64,000 nucleotides of DNA, from the NCBI RefSeq assembly GCF_004014875.1, contig NZ_CP034929.1, positions 1,860,001-1,924,000 on the forward strand. Direction: 5' to 3'. Position numbers and translations under genes: made by a program. Shown here piece after piece: positions 7,574-17,017 of the stretch. This DNA comes from Nocardioides yefusunii (GTDB lineage Bacteria > Actinomycetota > Actinomycetes > Propionibacteriales > Nocardioidaceae). The first letter of the stretch is position 1, and each line of letters opens with the position of its first letter. Below the pieces are notes generated by a model that did no database searches, was not told the DNA's origin, and saw only the letters and a program-made list of their open reading frames with translations.

Positions 7574-9553
7574 TCAGACCTGCTCGCGGTTCGCGACCAC
7601 GGTGGCGATGCGCTCGATCGCCTCGGCGATCGGCACACCGTTGTCCTGACGACCGTCGCGGTAACGGAACGACACCGCTCCGGCCTCGACGTCGGCGTCA
7701 CCGGCGATGATCATGAACGGCACCTTCTGCAGCTGCGCGTTGCGGATCTTCTTCTGCATGCGGTCGTCGCTCAGGTCGAGCTCGGCGCGCAGGCCGGCAG
7801 CCTTCATCTGGGCGACGACGTCGCGCAGGTACTCGTCGTGACGCTCCGCGATCGGGATCGCGACAGCCTGGACGGGCGCGAGCCAGGCCGGGAAGGCGCC
7901 GGCGTAGTGCTCGACGAGGACGCCGATGAAGCGCTCGATGGAGCCGAACTTGGCCGAGTGGATCATCACCGGCTCCTGACGGGTGCCGTCAGATGCCTGG
8001 TAGGAGAGCTCGAAGCGGTGGGGCTGGTTGAAGTCGTACTGCACGGTGCCCATCTGCCAGGTGCGGCCGATGGCGTCCTTGGCCTGGACCGAGATCTTGG
8101 GGCCGTAGAACGCGGCGCCACCCGGGTCGGGGACGAGCTCGAGACCGGTCTCGGCCGCGACGTCCTCGAGGACCTTGGTCGCGGCCTCCCACTGCTCGTC
8201 GGAGCCGATGAACTTCGACGACTCGGGGTCGCGGGTGGAGAGCTCGAGGTAGAAGTCGTCGAGACCGAAGTCGCGGAGCACCGAGAGCATGAAGTTGAGG
8301 AGGTGCTTGACCTCGTCGGGCGCCTGCTCGGGGGTGCAGTAGGAGTGGGAGTCGTCCTGGGCGAAACCGCGCACGCGGGTGAGGCCGTGGATCACGCCGG
8401 ACTTCTCGTAACGGTAGACCGAACCGAACTCGAAGAGGCGCAGCGGGAGCTCACGGTAGGAGCGTCCGCGGCTTCGGTAGATCAGGTTGTGCATCGGGCA
8501 GTTCATTGCCTTCAGCTGGTAGTTCGCGCCCTCGAACTCCATGGGCGGGAACATGGTCTCGGCGTAGTGCGGCAGGTGGCCTGAGGTGTGGAAGAGGCCG
8601 TCCTTGGAGATGTGCGGCGTGCCGACGTACTCGAAGCCCTCCTCGATGTGGCGGGCACGGACGTAGTCCTCCATGACGCGCTTGAGCACGCCACCACGGG
8701 GGTGGAAGACCGGCAGGCCGGAGCCGAGCTCGTCAGGGAAGGAGAACAGGTCGAGCTCACGACCGAGCTTGCGGTGGTCGCGGCGCTCGGCCTCCTCGAT
8801 GCGGTGCAGGTGCTCCTCGAGCGCCTCCTTGGTCTCCCAGGCGGTGCCGTAGACGCGCTGCAGCATCTTGTTCTTCTCGTCACCGCGCCAGTAGGCGGCG
8901 GCCGAACGCATGATCTTGAACGCGGGAATGCGCTTGGTGGTCGGCAGGTGCGGACCACGGCACAGGTCGGACCAGGCGACCTCACCCTTGCGGTTGATGT
9001 TGTCGTAGATGGTCAGCTCGCCGGCACCGACCTCGGCCGAGGCACCCTCGGCGGCGTTGGCGGCGTTGCCCTTGAGGCCGATGAGCTCGACCTTGTAGGG
9101 CTCGTCGGCGAGCTCGACGAGGGCGTCCTCGTCGGTGGTGACGCGGCGCTCGAAGCGCTGGTTCTCCTTGACGATCTTCTTCATCGCGGACTCGATCTTC
9201 ACCAGGTCCTCGGGGGTGAAGGGGGTCTCGACGTCGAAGTCGTAGTAGAAGCCGTCGTTGATCGGGGGTCCGATGCCGAGCTTGGCCTCGGGGAAGAGTT
9301 GCTGCACGGCCTGGGCCAGGACGTGCGCGGCGGAGTGACGCAGGATGTCGCGGCCGTCCTTCGTCGCCATCTCCACGGACTCGACCTCGTCGCCCTCGAC
9401 GAGCTCGTAGGAGAGGTCCTTGAGGGACTCCCCCAGACGGGCGGCGATGACGTCGGGCTCGTCGGCGAACAGCTCCCAGGCCTTCGTTCCGGCGGTCACC
9501 GTCCGTTCCTCGCGAACTCCTGCGTGGATGCGGACGATCTTGATCTCGGACAC
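7574..9553 (-). CDS. thrS: Threonine--tRNA ligase
   Basis: This class II aminoacyl-tRNA synthetase has 659 residues, the usual bacterial length. Domains run in order: TGS (about 1-65), the editing domain with H73xxxH77 and [12 protein letters not shown], the class II core with the zinc-binding region (AMNCPMHNL) and motif 2 ([12 protein letters not shown]), then the anticodon-binding domain at the C terminus. The GTG start is preceded by CCAGGAG. I looked upstream (9554-9638) for a T-box or threonine-codon attenuator and saw none. Confidence 0.97.
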   Translation of the reverse strand: MSEIKIVRIHAGVREERTVTAGTKAWELFADEPDVIAARLGESLKDLSYELVEGDEVESVEMATKDGRDILRHSAAHVLAQAVQQLFPEAKLGIGPPINDGFYYDFDVETPFTPEDLVKIESAMKKIVKENQRFERRVTTDEDALVELADEPYKVELIGLKGNAANAAEGASAEVGAGELTIYDNINRKGEVAWSDLCRGPHLPTTKRIPAFKIMRSAAAYWRGDEKNKMLQRVYGTAWETKEALEEHLHRIEEAERRDHRKLGRELDLFSFPDELGSGLPVFHPRGGVLKRVMEDYVRARHIEEGFEYVGTPHISKDGLFHTSGHLPHYAETMFPPMEFEGANYQLKAMNCPMHNLIYRSRGRSYRELPLRLFEFGSVYRYEKSGVIHGLTRVRGFAQDDSHSYCTPEQAPDEVKHLLNFMLSVLRDFGLDDFYLELSTRDPESSKFIGSDEQWEAATKVLEDVAAETGLELVPDPGGAAFYGPKISVQAKDAIGRTWQMGTVQYDFNQPHRFELSYQASDGTRQEPVMIHSAKFGSIERFIGVLVEHYAGAFPAWLAPVQAVAIPIAERHDEYLRDVVAQMKAAGLRAELDLSDDRMQKKIRNAQLQKVPFMIIAGDADVEAGAVSFRYRDGRQDNGVPIAEAIERIATVVANREQV

Positions 9554-9638
9554 GAGAACTCCTGGGGTGTGGCGGTGTGCTGCCTACGGTGCAGCGCTTT
9601 CTGCTCGATGGTATCCGGACAGTGGCGTCCGGGACGCA

Positions 9639-9672
9639 CGAAGGCCCCGGCGGAGTTCCGCCGGGGCCTTCG
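9639..9672 (-). terminator. Hairpin terminator of the repeat surface-protein gene
   Basis: The stem CGAAGGCCCCGGCGG (9639-9653) with loop AGTT pairs perfectly with 9658-9672. It starts 46 bases after the stop codon of the upstream gene. Confidence 0.85.
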
Positions 9673-9718
9673 CTGTCCCTGTCGGTGATCGGTCAGATCA
9701 CCGGTTCAGGGCGTCAGG

Positions 9719-12064
9719 TCACTTCTTCTTGACCGTGACCTTCTTGACGACCTTGGAGGTCTTGGTGGTGCCGTTGCCCTTGTAGGAGATGGTCACCGTG
9801 TAGGTGCCCTTCTTCAGCTTGGGGGTCTTGAGGGAGACGGTCCCGTTCTTCTTGAGGGTGACGGTCTTGGAGACGACGGCCTTCTTGACACCCTTCTTGG
9901 TCACCTTGATGACGACCTTGCCGGCCCCGGCCTTCTTGCCGGCCTTGACGGTCGCCTTGACGGTGGCCTTCTTGCCGATCTTGGCGTTGGTCACCTTGAC
10001 GGTGGTCTTGGAGGCAGCCTTGTCGACGACCGCGACCTTGATCGCGGAGGTCTCCGAACCGGTGAACGCCTTGGCGTCGGCCGGGACGAACTTCACCACG
10101 TAGGAGTGGGTGCCCTTCTTGACGTTGGTCAGGGTGATCGTCGCCTTGCCGGCGACAGCAGCCTTCTTCGCGACGACCTTGGTGCCCTCGACGACCTGGA
10201 ACTCACCGGCAGCAGCCGGAGCGACGGAGGCCTGGACGGTGACGGTGTTGGCGGCGGTCGCCTTGACCGTGGCCTTGGCATCGGTCTTGGCAGCCGGAGT
10301 CTCGACCGGCTCAGCAGCCACAGCAGCGAACGGGACGGTGACGTCGCGACGGATGTCGATCTCGATGTCGTTTTCCATGTTGAACGCGGTCACGACAGCC
10401 GAGATCGACTTGAGCTTCAGCTCACCGGCCGGGGTACCGGCGGGCAGGGTGCCGGTGATGGCCGGGAAGGCGAAGCCCTGCGACATCGGGGTGGCCGGGT
10501 CGACGATCGAGGTACCGGTGAACGGGATCTCGGTCTCACCCAGAGTGAGCACGGCGTCGAGCTTGACCTTGGAGACGGTCACCATCGCGGGGATGGCGGC
10601 CAGCTTCGGGAAGTCCTCGATGGCCAGGGAGAGCTTGCCACCATCCTGGGCGACGCGGAAACCGTCGCCGACGCCGAGGGCGTAGGTCGAGTACTTGGCC
10701 AGGAGTGCCGGGTCACTGACGGCGTCGAAGCCGACCCTGACTGGCTCGTTGACCGTGAAGTCGATGGCGCTGTCGCCCGAAGCCGTGGTCAGGGTGACCT
10801 TGTAGCTCTTGAGCTCGAGCTCACCTGCGGGCGAGCCGAAGGGAAGGTCGAACTTCAGCTCGGGCAGGGCCAGGCCCGAACCGATGAACGGCAGGGTGCC
10901 ACGCGGAGTGGACGAGCCCTGGGCCGGAACGTCCGTGCCGTTGAGGTCGAACACGGCGTCGACCTGGATCTTCGAGACGGTCACGCTCGCCGGCGGGCCG
11001 GAGAAGGTCGGGAAAGCGGCCTGCTTGATGGTGACTGCCTGGTCCAGCTGGGAGGCCACGAAGTTGGGCTCGTGACCGATCGAGGCGCCGAAGGCACGGG
11101 CCTCGAGGGTGGACGGCGTCTTGGCGAACTCGACGGTGACGTCGCGACGGATGTCGATCTCGATGTCGTTTTCCATGTTGAACGCGGTCACGACAGCCGA
11201 GATCGACTTGAGCTTCAGCTCACCGGCCGGGGTACCGGCGGGCAGGGTGCCGGTGATGGCCGGGAAGGCGAAGCCCTGCGACATCGGGGTGGCCGGGTCG
11301 ACGATCGAGGTACCGGTGAACGGGATCTCGGTCTCACCCAGGGTGAGCACGGCGTCGAGCTTGACCTTGGAGACGGTCACCATCGCGGGGATGGCGGCCA
11401 GCTTCGGGAAGTCCTCGATGGCCAGGGAGAGCTTGGTGCCGTCCTGGGTGACGCGGAAACCGTCGCCGACGCCGAGGGCGTAGGTCGAGTACTTGGCCAG
11501 GAGTGCCGGGTCACTGACCGCGTCGAAACCGATGACGGCCGGCTCAGCACCCACGGTGAAGTTGATGGCACTGTCGCCCGAAGCCGTGGTCAGGGTGACC
11601 TTGTAGCTCTTGAGCTCGAGCTCACCTGCGGGCGAGCCGAAGGGAAGGTCGAACTTCAGCTCGGGCAGGGCCAGGCCCGAACCGATGAACGGCAGGGTGC
11701 CACGCGGAGTGGACGAGCCCTGGGCCGGAACGTCCGTGCCGTTGAGGTCGAACACGGCGTCGACCTGGATCTTCGAGACGGTCACGCTCGCCGGGGGCCC
11801 GGAGAAGGTCGGCAACGCGGCCTGCTTGATCGTGATGGCCTGGTCCAACTGAGTGACGCTGAAACCGGGGTTGTACACGAGCTCGGCACCGAAGGAGCGG
11901 GCGACGAGCGGCGAGCCTGCGGTGGTGACCGCGGCTGCAGCAATGCTGACGCCGGCGCTGGCGCTGGCCGGAGCGGCAACGGCGCTGCTCATGAAGACCG
12001 GCGCCGCGAGGACGCTCGACACGAGCGCACTGGCGGCGAGTCCGGCGGTGATGCGGTTACGCAT
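9719..12064 (-). CDS. Secreted cell-wall protein with duplicated domains and lysine-rich Ig-like tail
   Basis: This 781-residue exported protein is of unknown function. A signal peptide (MRNRITAGLAASALV to about AVAAPASA) is followed by two copies of a unit of about 266 residues, over 90% alike. Each unit itself holds two related halves with the shared pattern VTVSKxxxDAV ... PxGxPAGELxLKS. The last 180 residues are Ala/Lys-rich Ig-like (Big_3-type) segments ending in VKKK, without LPXTG or a membrane anchor, so attachment is probably electrostatic. The ATG at 12064 follows AGGAGG ideally. It resembles actinobacterial wall/spore-coat-type secreted proteins, but I cannot name the family. Confidence 0.8.
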   Translation of the reverse strand: MRNRITAGLAASALVSSVLAAPVFMSSAVAAPASASAGVSIAAAAVTTAGSPLVARSFGAELVYNPGFSVTQLDQAITIKQAALPTFSGPPASVTVSKIQVDAVFDLNGTDVPAQGSSTPRGTLPFIGSGLALPELKFDLPFGSPAGELELKSYKVTLTTASGDSAINFTVGAEPAVIGFDAVSDPALLAKYSTYALGVGDGFRVTQDGTKLSLAIEDFPKLAAIPAMVTVSKVKLDAVLTLGETEIPFTGTSIVDPATPMSQGFAFPAITGTLPAGTPAGELKLKSISAVVTAFNMENDIEIDIRRDVTVEFAKTPSTLEARAFGASIGHEPNFVASQLDQAVTIKQAAFPTFSGPPASVTVSKIQVDAVFDLNGTDVPAQGSSTPRGTLPFIGSGLALPELKFDLPFGSPAGELELKSYKVTLTTASGDSAIDFTVNEPVRVGFDAVSDPALLAKYSTYALGVGDGFRVAQDGGKLSLAIEDFPKLAAIPAMVTVSKVKLDAVLTLGETEIPFTGTSIVDPATPMSQGFAFPAITGTLPAGTPAGELKLKSISAVVTAFNMENDIEIDIRRDVTVPFAAVAAEPVETPAAKTDAKATVKATAANTVTVQASVAPAAAGEFQVVEGTKVVAKKAAVAGKATITLTNVKKGTHSYVVKFVPADAKAFTGSETSAIKVAVVDKAASKTTVKVTNAKIGKKATVKATVKAGKKAGAGKVVIKVTKKGVKKAVVSKTVTLKKNGTVSLKTPKLKKGTYTVTISYKGNGTTKTSKVVKKVTVKKK
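10334..11846 (-). repeat. Tandem duplication of about 800 bp inside the wall-protein gene
   Basis: Copy 1 (from 10334) and copy 2 (from 11132) repeat with a 798-base period, shifting to 801 after a one-codon insertion near 11550. Identity is very high, including synonymous sites, until about 11048/11846. This indicates recent duplication or ongoing gene conversion. Confidence 0.9.
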
Positions 12065-12289
12065 GAATTCCTCCTGTCGACGCAGCGGGGCGCTGACTCC
12101 CCGCGGCGAAGGCTGACGCATCACAGACCCTGTGACGCAAACAACACGATATATGATTTCTGATCTATTCCATATGGCTTCGTCCAGATTCATGTGACGT
12201 GTCGCACAGTTCTAACCGGGCGGAAACATTGGCTCAAGCACCTTGGGTTTAACAGGACCGATCTGATTCAAATGCCCCGGAAATGCGAA

Positions 12290-12322
12290 GGGCCCCGCAC
12301 CACCTGAGCGGTACGGGGTCCT
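12290..12322 (-). terminator. Hairpin terminator of the catabolic operon
   Basis: GGGCCCCGCACC pairs imperfectly with GGTACGGGGTCC around a short loop, about 15 bases past the stop of the CoA ester lyase gene. Confidence 0.6.
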
Positions 12323-12336
12323 CCCATGAAACAAGG

Positions 12337-13161
12337 TCAGCGCACGCGCGCCAGCACAAGACGAGCCTGACGGGCCACGGCCTCGTCGAGCATCCGACCG
12401 CGGGAGTCGACAGCCACACCGGAGCCGGCGTTCGCCAGAGCGTCGAGGACCTCGCGAGCCCAGGCGACCTTCTCCTCCGAGGGCGTGAAGACCTCGTTCG
12501 CGACCGCGGCCTGCGCCGGGTGGATGCAGGCACGGCCCACGAAGCCCATCCGGGCCAGCGCCTCGGTCGAGGCGCGGTAGGCCTCGAGGTCGCGGAACTC
12601 GGTCGAGACCGGGGCGATCGGCGGCGCGATGCCGGCGGCCGAGGAGGCGAAGACGACGAACGAACGCGAGAACAGCAGCTCACGCTCGTCCCCACCGACC
12701 TCGATGCCGACGTCGGCCTTCAGGTCGGCCTCGCCCACCTGGAGACGCTCGACGCGCGGGGCCAGGGCGATCTCGCGAGCAGAGAGGACGGCGCCGGCCG
12801 ACTCCAGCAGCGGGACCAGCTTGGCCTTCGACCCGAGCTTGGTCAGACGCTCGTCCAGCTCGACGATCTCGGCGGCGGTCTCGGTCTTGGCGACCACGAA
12901 GCCCTCGAGCTCGTCGCACTCGGCGATCGCGTCGACGTCGAGGAAGCGGTCCTCGCCCGCGTTGATGCGGACCCAGATCTTGACGTCGGTCTTCTCGATG
13001 CCGTCGAGCCAGGCGAACACGACGTCGCGTGCGAGCGCCTTGTTGGCCGGGGCAACGGCGTCCTCGAGGTCGACGATCAACTCGTCGGCACCCCGGTCAA
13101 GCGCCTTGCGGAGCTTGTCGGGGGCATCACCGGGAACGTACAGCGCGGAACGAGAAAGCAT
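12337..13161 (-). CDS. HpcH/HpaI aldolase-family CoA ester lyase (citramalyl/malyl-CoA lyase-like, CitE)
   Basis: This 274-residue TIM-barrel lyase of the CitE/malyl-CoA lyase group cleaves beta-hydroxyacyl-CoA thioesters to acetyl-CoA plus a keto acid. The metal/substrate motifs LIVDLEDAV, LLESAGAV and VGEADLKADVG are present, with the conserved GRACIHPAQ near the C terminus. The ATG at 13161 overlaps the acyl-CoA dehydrogenase stop (TGATG). As the last gene of the 11-gene operon it probably performs the final cleavage. The pairing with the first gene, a mesaconyl/itaconyl-CoA-hydratase-like MaoC protein, recalls the itaconate (Ict-Ich-Ccl) route. Confidence 0.85.
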   Translation of the reverse strand: MLSRSALYVPGDAPDKLRKALDRGADELIVDLEDAVAPANKALARDVVFAWLDGIEKTDVKIWVRINAGEDRFLDVDAIAECDELEGFVVAKTETAAEIVELDERLTKLGSKAKLVPLLESAGAVLSAREIALAPRVERLQVGEADLKADVGIEVGGDERELLFSRSFVVFASSAAGIAPPIAPVSTEFRDLEAYRASTEALARMGFVGRACIHPAQAAVANEVFTPSEEKVAWAREVLDALANAGSGVAVDSRGRMLDEAVARQARLVLARVR

Positions 13162-14321
13162 CAACCGACCTTCGTCTCACCCTTGAGCAGGGACTTGGCA
13201 ACAACAGTGCGAAGGATGTCATTGGTCCCTTCACCGATGGACATGAGGATCGAGTCACGGTAGAGACGCTCGACCTCGAACTCGGTGGAGTAGCCGTATC
13301 CGCCGTGGATCTTGAGCGAGTCGATGGCCGACTGCAGGGCCACCTCGGAGCAGAAGATCTTCGCCATGCCGGTGGCACCATCGGCGCGACCGTCGCGGAC
13401 GGCGTCGGCGGCCCAGTAGGTCATGAGGCGGGCGGCCTGGACCTGGGTGCCGAGCTCACCGAGCTTGGCCTGGATCAGTTGGAACTCGGCAATGGCCTTG
13501 CCGAACGCCTTGCGCTCCTGCGAGTAGGACAGGGCCTCCTCGTAGGCGCGCTGGGCGATGCCGGTGGAGCGGGCGGCGATGTTGACGCGGCCCCACTCGA
13601 GAGCGGAGAGGACCTGCTTCATGCCGATGCCCTCGACGCCACCCAGGAGCTGGTCCTTGTGGACGCGGACGTTGTCGAGCAGGATCTCGCAGGACTCGGT
13701 GCCCTTGTAGCCGAGCTTGGGGATGTCCTTGGTGACCTCGAAGCCCGGGGTGCCGGCCTCGATCAGGATCACCGACATGCCCTTGTGCGCCGGCGAGGCC
13801 GACGGGTCGGTCTTGACCAGGACGGGCAGCGGGTCGGCGTAACGGGCGTTGGTGATCCACATCTTCGAACCGTTGATGACGTAGTGGTCACCCTCGAGGC
13901 GTGCGGTGGTGCGGATGCCCTGCAGGTCGGTGCCCGCGTCGGCCTCGGTGAGGCCGATGCCGGTGCGGCGCTTGCCGGTGGCGAGGTCGGGAAGGTACTT
14001 GTTCTTCTGCTCCTCGGTGCCGTGCATGGCGATGAGGCGGCAGGCCAGGGAGTGCGAGCCGAGGATGCCGGCAATGCCCATCCAGCCACGGGCGATCTCC
14101 TCGAAGACGAGGCCGAAGGAGACGGGGTCGAGGTCGAGGCCGCCGTACTCCTCGGGAACGGTGATGCCGAAGAGACCCATGTCCTTCATCCCGTCGACGA
14201 TCTCGGTCGGGTAGCGGCCCGACTGCTCCCAGTCACGAGCGACGGGGATGATCTCGTTGTCGACGAACTGGCGCAGCAGCGCCTTGAACTCGCGCTGGTC
14301 GTCGTTGAACTTGAAGTCCAT
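13161..14321 (-). CDS. Acyl-CoA dehydrogenase
   Basis: This FAD-dependent acyl-CoA dehydrogenase has 386 residues. It has TEADAGTDLQGIRTTA and MWITNARYAD in the beta domain and the catalytic glutamate E364 in the canonical position (IGEGTNDI). It introduces an alpha-beta double bond into an acyl-CoA and passes electrons to ETF. GAAGGAG precedes the ATG. It is separated from the DUF35 gene by 77 bases and overlaps the lyase gene, within the catabolic operon. The exact substrate is unknown. Confidence 0.93.
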   Translation of the reverse strand: MDFKFNDDQREFKALLRQFVDNEIIPVARDWEQSGRYPTEIVDGMKDMGLFGITVPEEYGGLDLDPVSFGLVFEEIARGWMGIAGILGSHSLACRLIAMHGTEEQKNKYLPDLATGKRRTGIGLTEADAGTDLQGIRTTARLEGDHYVINGSKMWITNARYADPLPVLVKTDPSASPAHKGMSVILIEAGTPGFEVTKDIPKLGYKGTESCEILLDNVRVHKDQLLGGVEGIGMKQVLSALEWGRVNIAARSTGIAQRAYEEALSYSQERKAFGKAIAEFQLIQAKLGELGTQVQAARLMTYWAADAVRDGRADGATGMAKIFCSEVALQSAIDSLKIHGGYGYSTEFEVERLYRDSILMSIGEGTNDILRTVVAKSLLKGETKVG

Positions 14322-14398
14322 TGCGGGGCTCCTTCAGTGGTGAGTCCCCGAAGCACCGGTTCTGCGGTGCCTCGGGAGGGGGTCGGAAGAGCCGGGCC

Positions 14399-14830
14399 TC
14401 AGGCCTGGCGGTGGTACGGGAGGGCGCGACCGTCGGGCAGGTCCACCCAGTCGAGGGAGACGCGGTCGCCGATCGCCCAGCCCGACTCCCCCGGCACGGC
14501 CGGTTCGAGGCGGGTGAGCACGATCGGGCCCTCGGCGAGCCGGACACGGGCGACCGTGTAGGGCACCACGAGTTCGGGACGCGGACCACGGTGGATCACC
14601 GTGAAGGTGTCGACGGTCCCGGCACCGGCGGAGGGCACCTGGGTGAGGTGGTCCATCGAGCCGCAGCCGGTGCAGAGCGCCTTCGGCGGGTACTGCACGT
14701 GCTCGCACGACGTGCAGCTCTGCACGGTGTAGGTGTGCTCGCGGGTGGCGTCCCAGAACGGGGCGGAGACCTCGTCAGCAGGCGGAACGGTGCCGGGGAC
14801 CCAGTTCAGGGCAGTGTCAGCAGCAGTCAT
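14399..14830 (-). CDS. DUF35 zinc-ribbon/OB-fold protein (thiolase/aldolase partner)
   Basis: This 143-residue protein has an N-terminal rubredoxin-like zinc ribbon (C39xxC42 ... C53xxC56) followed by an OB fold. Such proteins pair with SCP2-type thiolase-fold enzymes. In steroid side-chain degradation the DUF35 domain of ChsH2 is required by the aldolase Ltp2. Here the gene overlaps the thiolase-fold gene by four bases (ATGA), so the two products very likely form a complex. Confidence 0.88.
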   Translation of the reverse strand: MTAADTALNWVPGTVPPADEVSAPFWDATREHTYTVQSCTSCEHVQYPPKALCTGCGSMDHLTQVPSAGAGTVDTFTVIHRGPRPELVVPYTVARVRLAEGPIVLTRLEPAVPGESGWAIGDRVSLDWVDLPDGRALPYHRQA

Positions 14831-16005
14831 CGGTCAGCTCCCAGGACGACGGTGGCGTGGGTGGAGAGGATGCCGCCGGTGCCGTGGGCCACGGCGATCT
14901 CGGCGCCGTCGACCTGACGGGGACCGCACTCGCCGCGCAACTGACGCACTGCCTCGACGAGCAGCAGGATCCCGTACTGACCGGGGTGGCAGTAGGACAG
15001 GCCGCCACCGTTGGTGTTGAACGGGAGTTTGCCACCGGGGCGGATGGTGCCGCCGGCGATGAAGTCGAGCGCCTCTCCCTCGCCGCAGTAGCCCAGGGCC
15101 TCGAGGCTGAGGGCAGCGGTGATGGTGAAGGAGTCGTACACCTCGGTGACGTCGACGTCAGCCGCGGTGATGCCGGCGCGGGAGAACGCATCCTGCACCG
15201 AGCCACGCGCACCGGGGACCGACAGGTCGGCGACGGCGGTGAACGAGGTGTTGGTGGAGCGCTCGCCGTAGCCGAGCACCCGGACCGGCTTCTGCTTGAG
15301 GTCGCGGGCACGCTCCAGGGAGGTGACCACGATCGCGCCGCCACCGTCGGTGACCAGGCAGCAGTCCCCCACCGTCAACGGCGAGGAGACCAGGGTCGAC
15401 TCGGTGACGTCGGTGACGCTGAGCGAGCCCTTGCCGTAGCGGAACGCCTTGGGGTTGAGCAGGGCCCACTCCCGCGCGGCGAGAGCGATCTCGGCGAGCT
15501 GGTCGTGGGTCTTGCCGTAGCGGTGCAGGTAGCTCTGGGCCGCCATCGCGTAGTACGACAGCGGGTAGAGCATGTCGTAGGGCTCCTCGAACTGAGCCTC
15601 GGGGATCCACGCCTCGTGGACGCCGCCCATCTTGCGCGAGCGGGCCGAACGCTGGTTCGAGGCGAACGAGATCACCACGACGGAGGCCTGACCGGCCTCG
15701 ATCGCCTGGGTGGCGCGCGCCAGGTACATCTCGAACGCCGAACCACCCGCGAACGTCGAGTCCGTCCACGTGGGCACGATGCCCAGGTAGTCGGCCATCT
15801 GGGTGGCGGAGAACCGCGAGACGTTGTTGGTCGCGATGCCGTCGACGTCGGCCAGGGTGAGACCGGCGTCGGCCAGGGCGCGGGTGATCGCCTGGGTCTG
15901 CAGGGTCAGGATCGACTTCTCGGTGACACCGAGGTCACACTCGGCAGCACCGACGATGGCGACTCCGGAGACCTTACTGCCTCGTGCAGATCCAACGCTG
16001 GTCAT
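14827..16005 (-). CDS. Thiolase-fold protein lacking the nucleophilic Cys, Ltp2-like aldolase
   Basis: This is a 392-residue member of the SCP2/lipid-transfer thiolase family. At the place of the thiolase cysteine (CASG) the sequence reads STFAGG, with F85, so ordinary thiolysis is unlikely. Tyrosines occur at Y290 (EVYDSFT) and Y338 (GLSYCHPG), matching the two catalytic tyrosines reported for the retro-aldolase Ltp2. I therefore infer a CoA-dependent retro-aldol cleavage. The ATG at 16005 overlaps the preceding MaoC stop by ATGA; longer frames upstream read into that gene. Confidence 0.82.
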   Translation of the reverse strand: MTSVGSARGSKVSGVAIVGAAECDLGVTEKSILTLQTQAITRALADAGLTLADVDGIATNNVSRFSATQMADYLGIVPTWTDSTFAGGSAFEMYLARATQAIEAGQASVVVISFASNQRSARSRKMGGVHEAWIPEAQFEEPYDMLYPLSYYAMAAQSYLHRYGKTHDQLAEIALAAREWALLNPKAFRYGKGSLSVTDVTESTLVSSPLTVGDCCLVTDGGGAIVVTSLERARDLKQKPVRVLGYGERSTNTSFTAVADLSVPGARGSVQDAFSRAGITAADVDVTEVYDSFTITAALSLEALGYCGEGEALDFIAGGTIRPGGKLPFNTNGGGLSYCHPGQYGILLLVEAVRQLRGECGPRQVDGAEIAVAHGTGGILSTHATVVLGADR

Positions 16006-16493
16006 GCCGACGCTCCGGGACCGTCCGGGGTGCCGAGCAGGACGACGGCCGAGCACGGAGCGGCCGCGGCGCGACCGTCGTTGCCCTCGGCGTCCACCAC
16101 GACGACCTGCATGGTCACGGTGATCTCACCGGTGCCGGACTCGTTGCCGACGACCTCGGTCACGGTGCCGGAGCAGCGCAGGGTCTCACCGGCGAAGACG
16201 AGGTTGCGGAACGCGAAGTCGAGCTTCTTCACGAAGGACTGCGGGCCGAGCCAGTCCTGGATCATCTCGACCAGCAGCGCGCCGTAGACCTGACCGTCGA
16301 CGATCGGGCCGGGCAGCTTCTTCTCCGCCACGTACTCGGCGTCGTAGTGGAGCTTGTGCCAGTCCCAGGTGGCGCCGGCGTAGGCGACCATGTCGGTGAG
16401 GTTGATGGTGCGCGTCAGGGGCGGCACCACGTCGCCGACGGCGATCGAGGCGTGGTCGACGAACTCGGTCGGGTACGACTCGGTCCAGCTCAT
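16002..16493 (-). CDS. MaoC-like hot-dog hydratase
   Basis: This 163-residue single hot-dog domain carries the hydratase motif YAGATWDWHKLHYD, where the Asp/His region binds the CoA thioester. It probably hydrates an enoyl-CoA. It overlaps genes on both sides by four bases, and the partner directly upstream is a FAS1-like half dehydratase. In steroid degradation the analogous pair ChsH1/ChsH2 forms a heteromeric hydratase, so a two-subunit enzyme is plausible here. Confidence 0.85.
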   Translation of the reverse strand: MSWTESYPTEFVDHASIAVGDVVPPLTRTINLTDMVAYAGATWDWHKLHYDAEYVAEKKLPGPIVDGQVYGALLVEMIQDWLGPQSFVKKLDFAFRNLVFAGETLRCSGTVTEVVGNESGTGEITVTMQVVVVDAEGNDGRAAAAPCSAVVLLGTPDGPGASA

Positions 16494-17008
16494 GCCTGGT
16501 CCTCCTTCGGCTTCGACGGGGTCAGTTCGACGAAGATGATCGTCTCGGCGTTCTCCGCCAGGAGTTCACCGTCCTGGTTGGTGTAGGTGGCGCTGGAGTT
16601 GATCAGCAGCATCTCCGCACCGGCCTTGTTGACCTTCGAGGTGACCTTGTCGATCGACCAGGTCGCCGTCACGACGTCGGTGGGACGCAGACGACGGTGG
16701 AAGGTGTAGGAGTTGCCACCCCGGACCTGACGCGTGTTCGGGACGTCGAGGTCCCAGGTGTGTCCGGCGTAGCCCTCGTCGTTGATCTCGAGACCGGCGT
16801 ACTGGTTGGTCTCGGTCAGCAGCGTCAGCGGCGCGGTGACGTCGGCCAGGCCCTGGGCACGGGCGTAGGCCGGGTCGGAGTAGAGCGGGTTGTGGTCGCC
16901 GACGGCAAGGCCGAAGTAGCGGCCCGCGGCACCGCCGAAGGGCTCGGGCGCGGTGTAGACGCGCTTCGTGCCCTCCAGGGCGGCGATCTCGGGGGTGAGC
17001 AGGGTCAT
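16490..17008 (-). CDS. FAS1-like dehydratase (MaoC N-terminal type)
   Basis: This 172-residue hot-dog protein has the half-domain sequence FGLAVGDHNPLYSD seen in the N-terminal domain of MaoC-type dehydratases. That domain usually supports substrate binding and pairs with a catalytic MaoC domain. The next gene supplies that domain (four-base overlap), so a heterodimeric enoyl-CoA hydratase is likely. It lies 9 bases after the triple-Rid gene. Confidence 0.85.
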   Translation of the reverse strand: MTLLTPEIAALEGTKRVYTAPEPFGGAAGRYFGLAVGDHNPLYSDPAYARAQGLADVTAPLTLLTETNQYAGLEINDEGYAGHTWDLDVPNTRQVRGGNSYTFHRRLRPTDVVTATWSIDKVTSKVNKAGAEMLLINSSATYTNQDGELLAENAETIIFVELTPSKPKEDQA

Positions 17009-17017
17009 CGGTGCTCC

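Noticed and set aside
9554..9638. T-box or threonine attenuator upstream of thrS
   Set aside because: The leader is about 85 bases with no T-box core, no run of Thr codons and no terminator/antiterminator pair of its own.
10106..12163. Long plus-strand open frame opposite the duplicated wall-protein gene
   Set aside because: It mirrors the coding strand of a protein with signal peptide and ribosome site; the antisense translation is repetitive only because the sense gene is.
14827..16005. Ordinary beta-ketothiolase
   Set aside because: The nucleophilic cysteine position is Phe and the Ltp2 tyrosines are present, so the plain thiolase label was replaced by thiolase-fold, aldolase-like.
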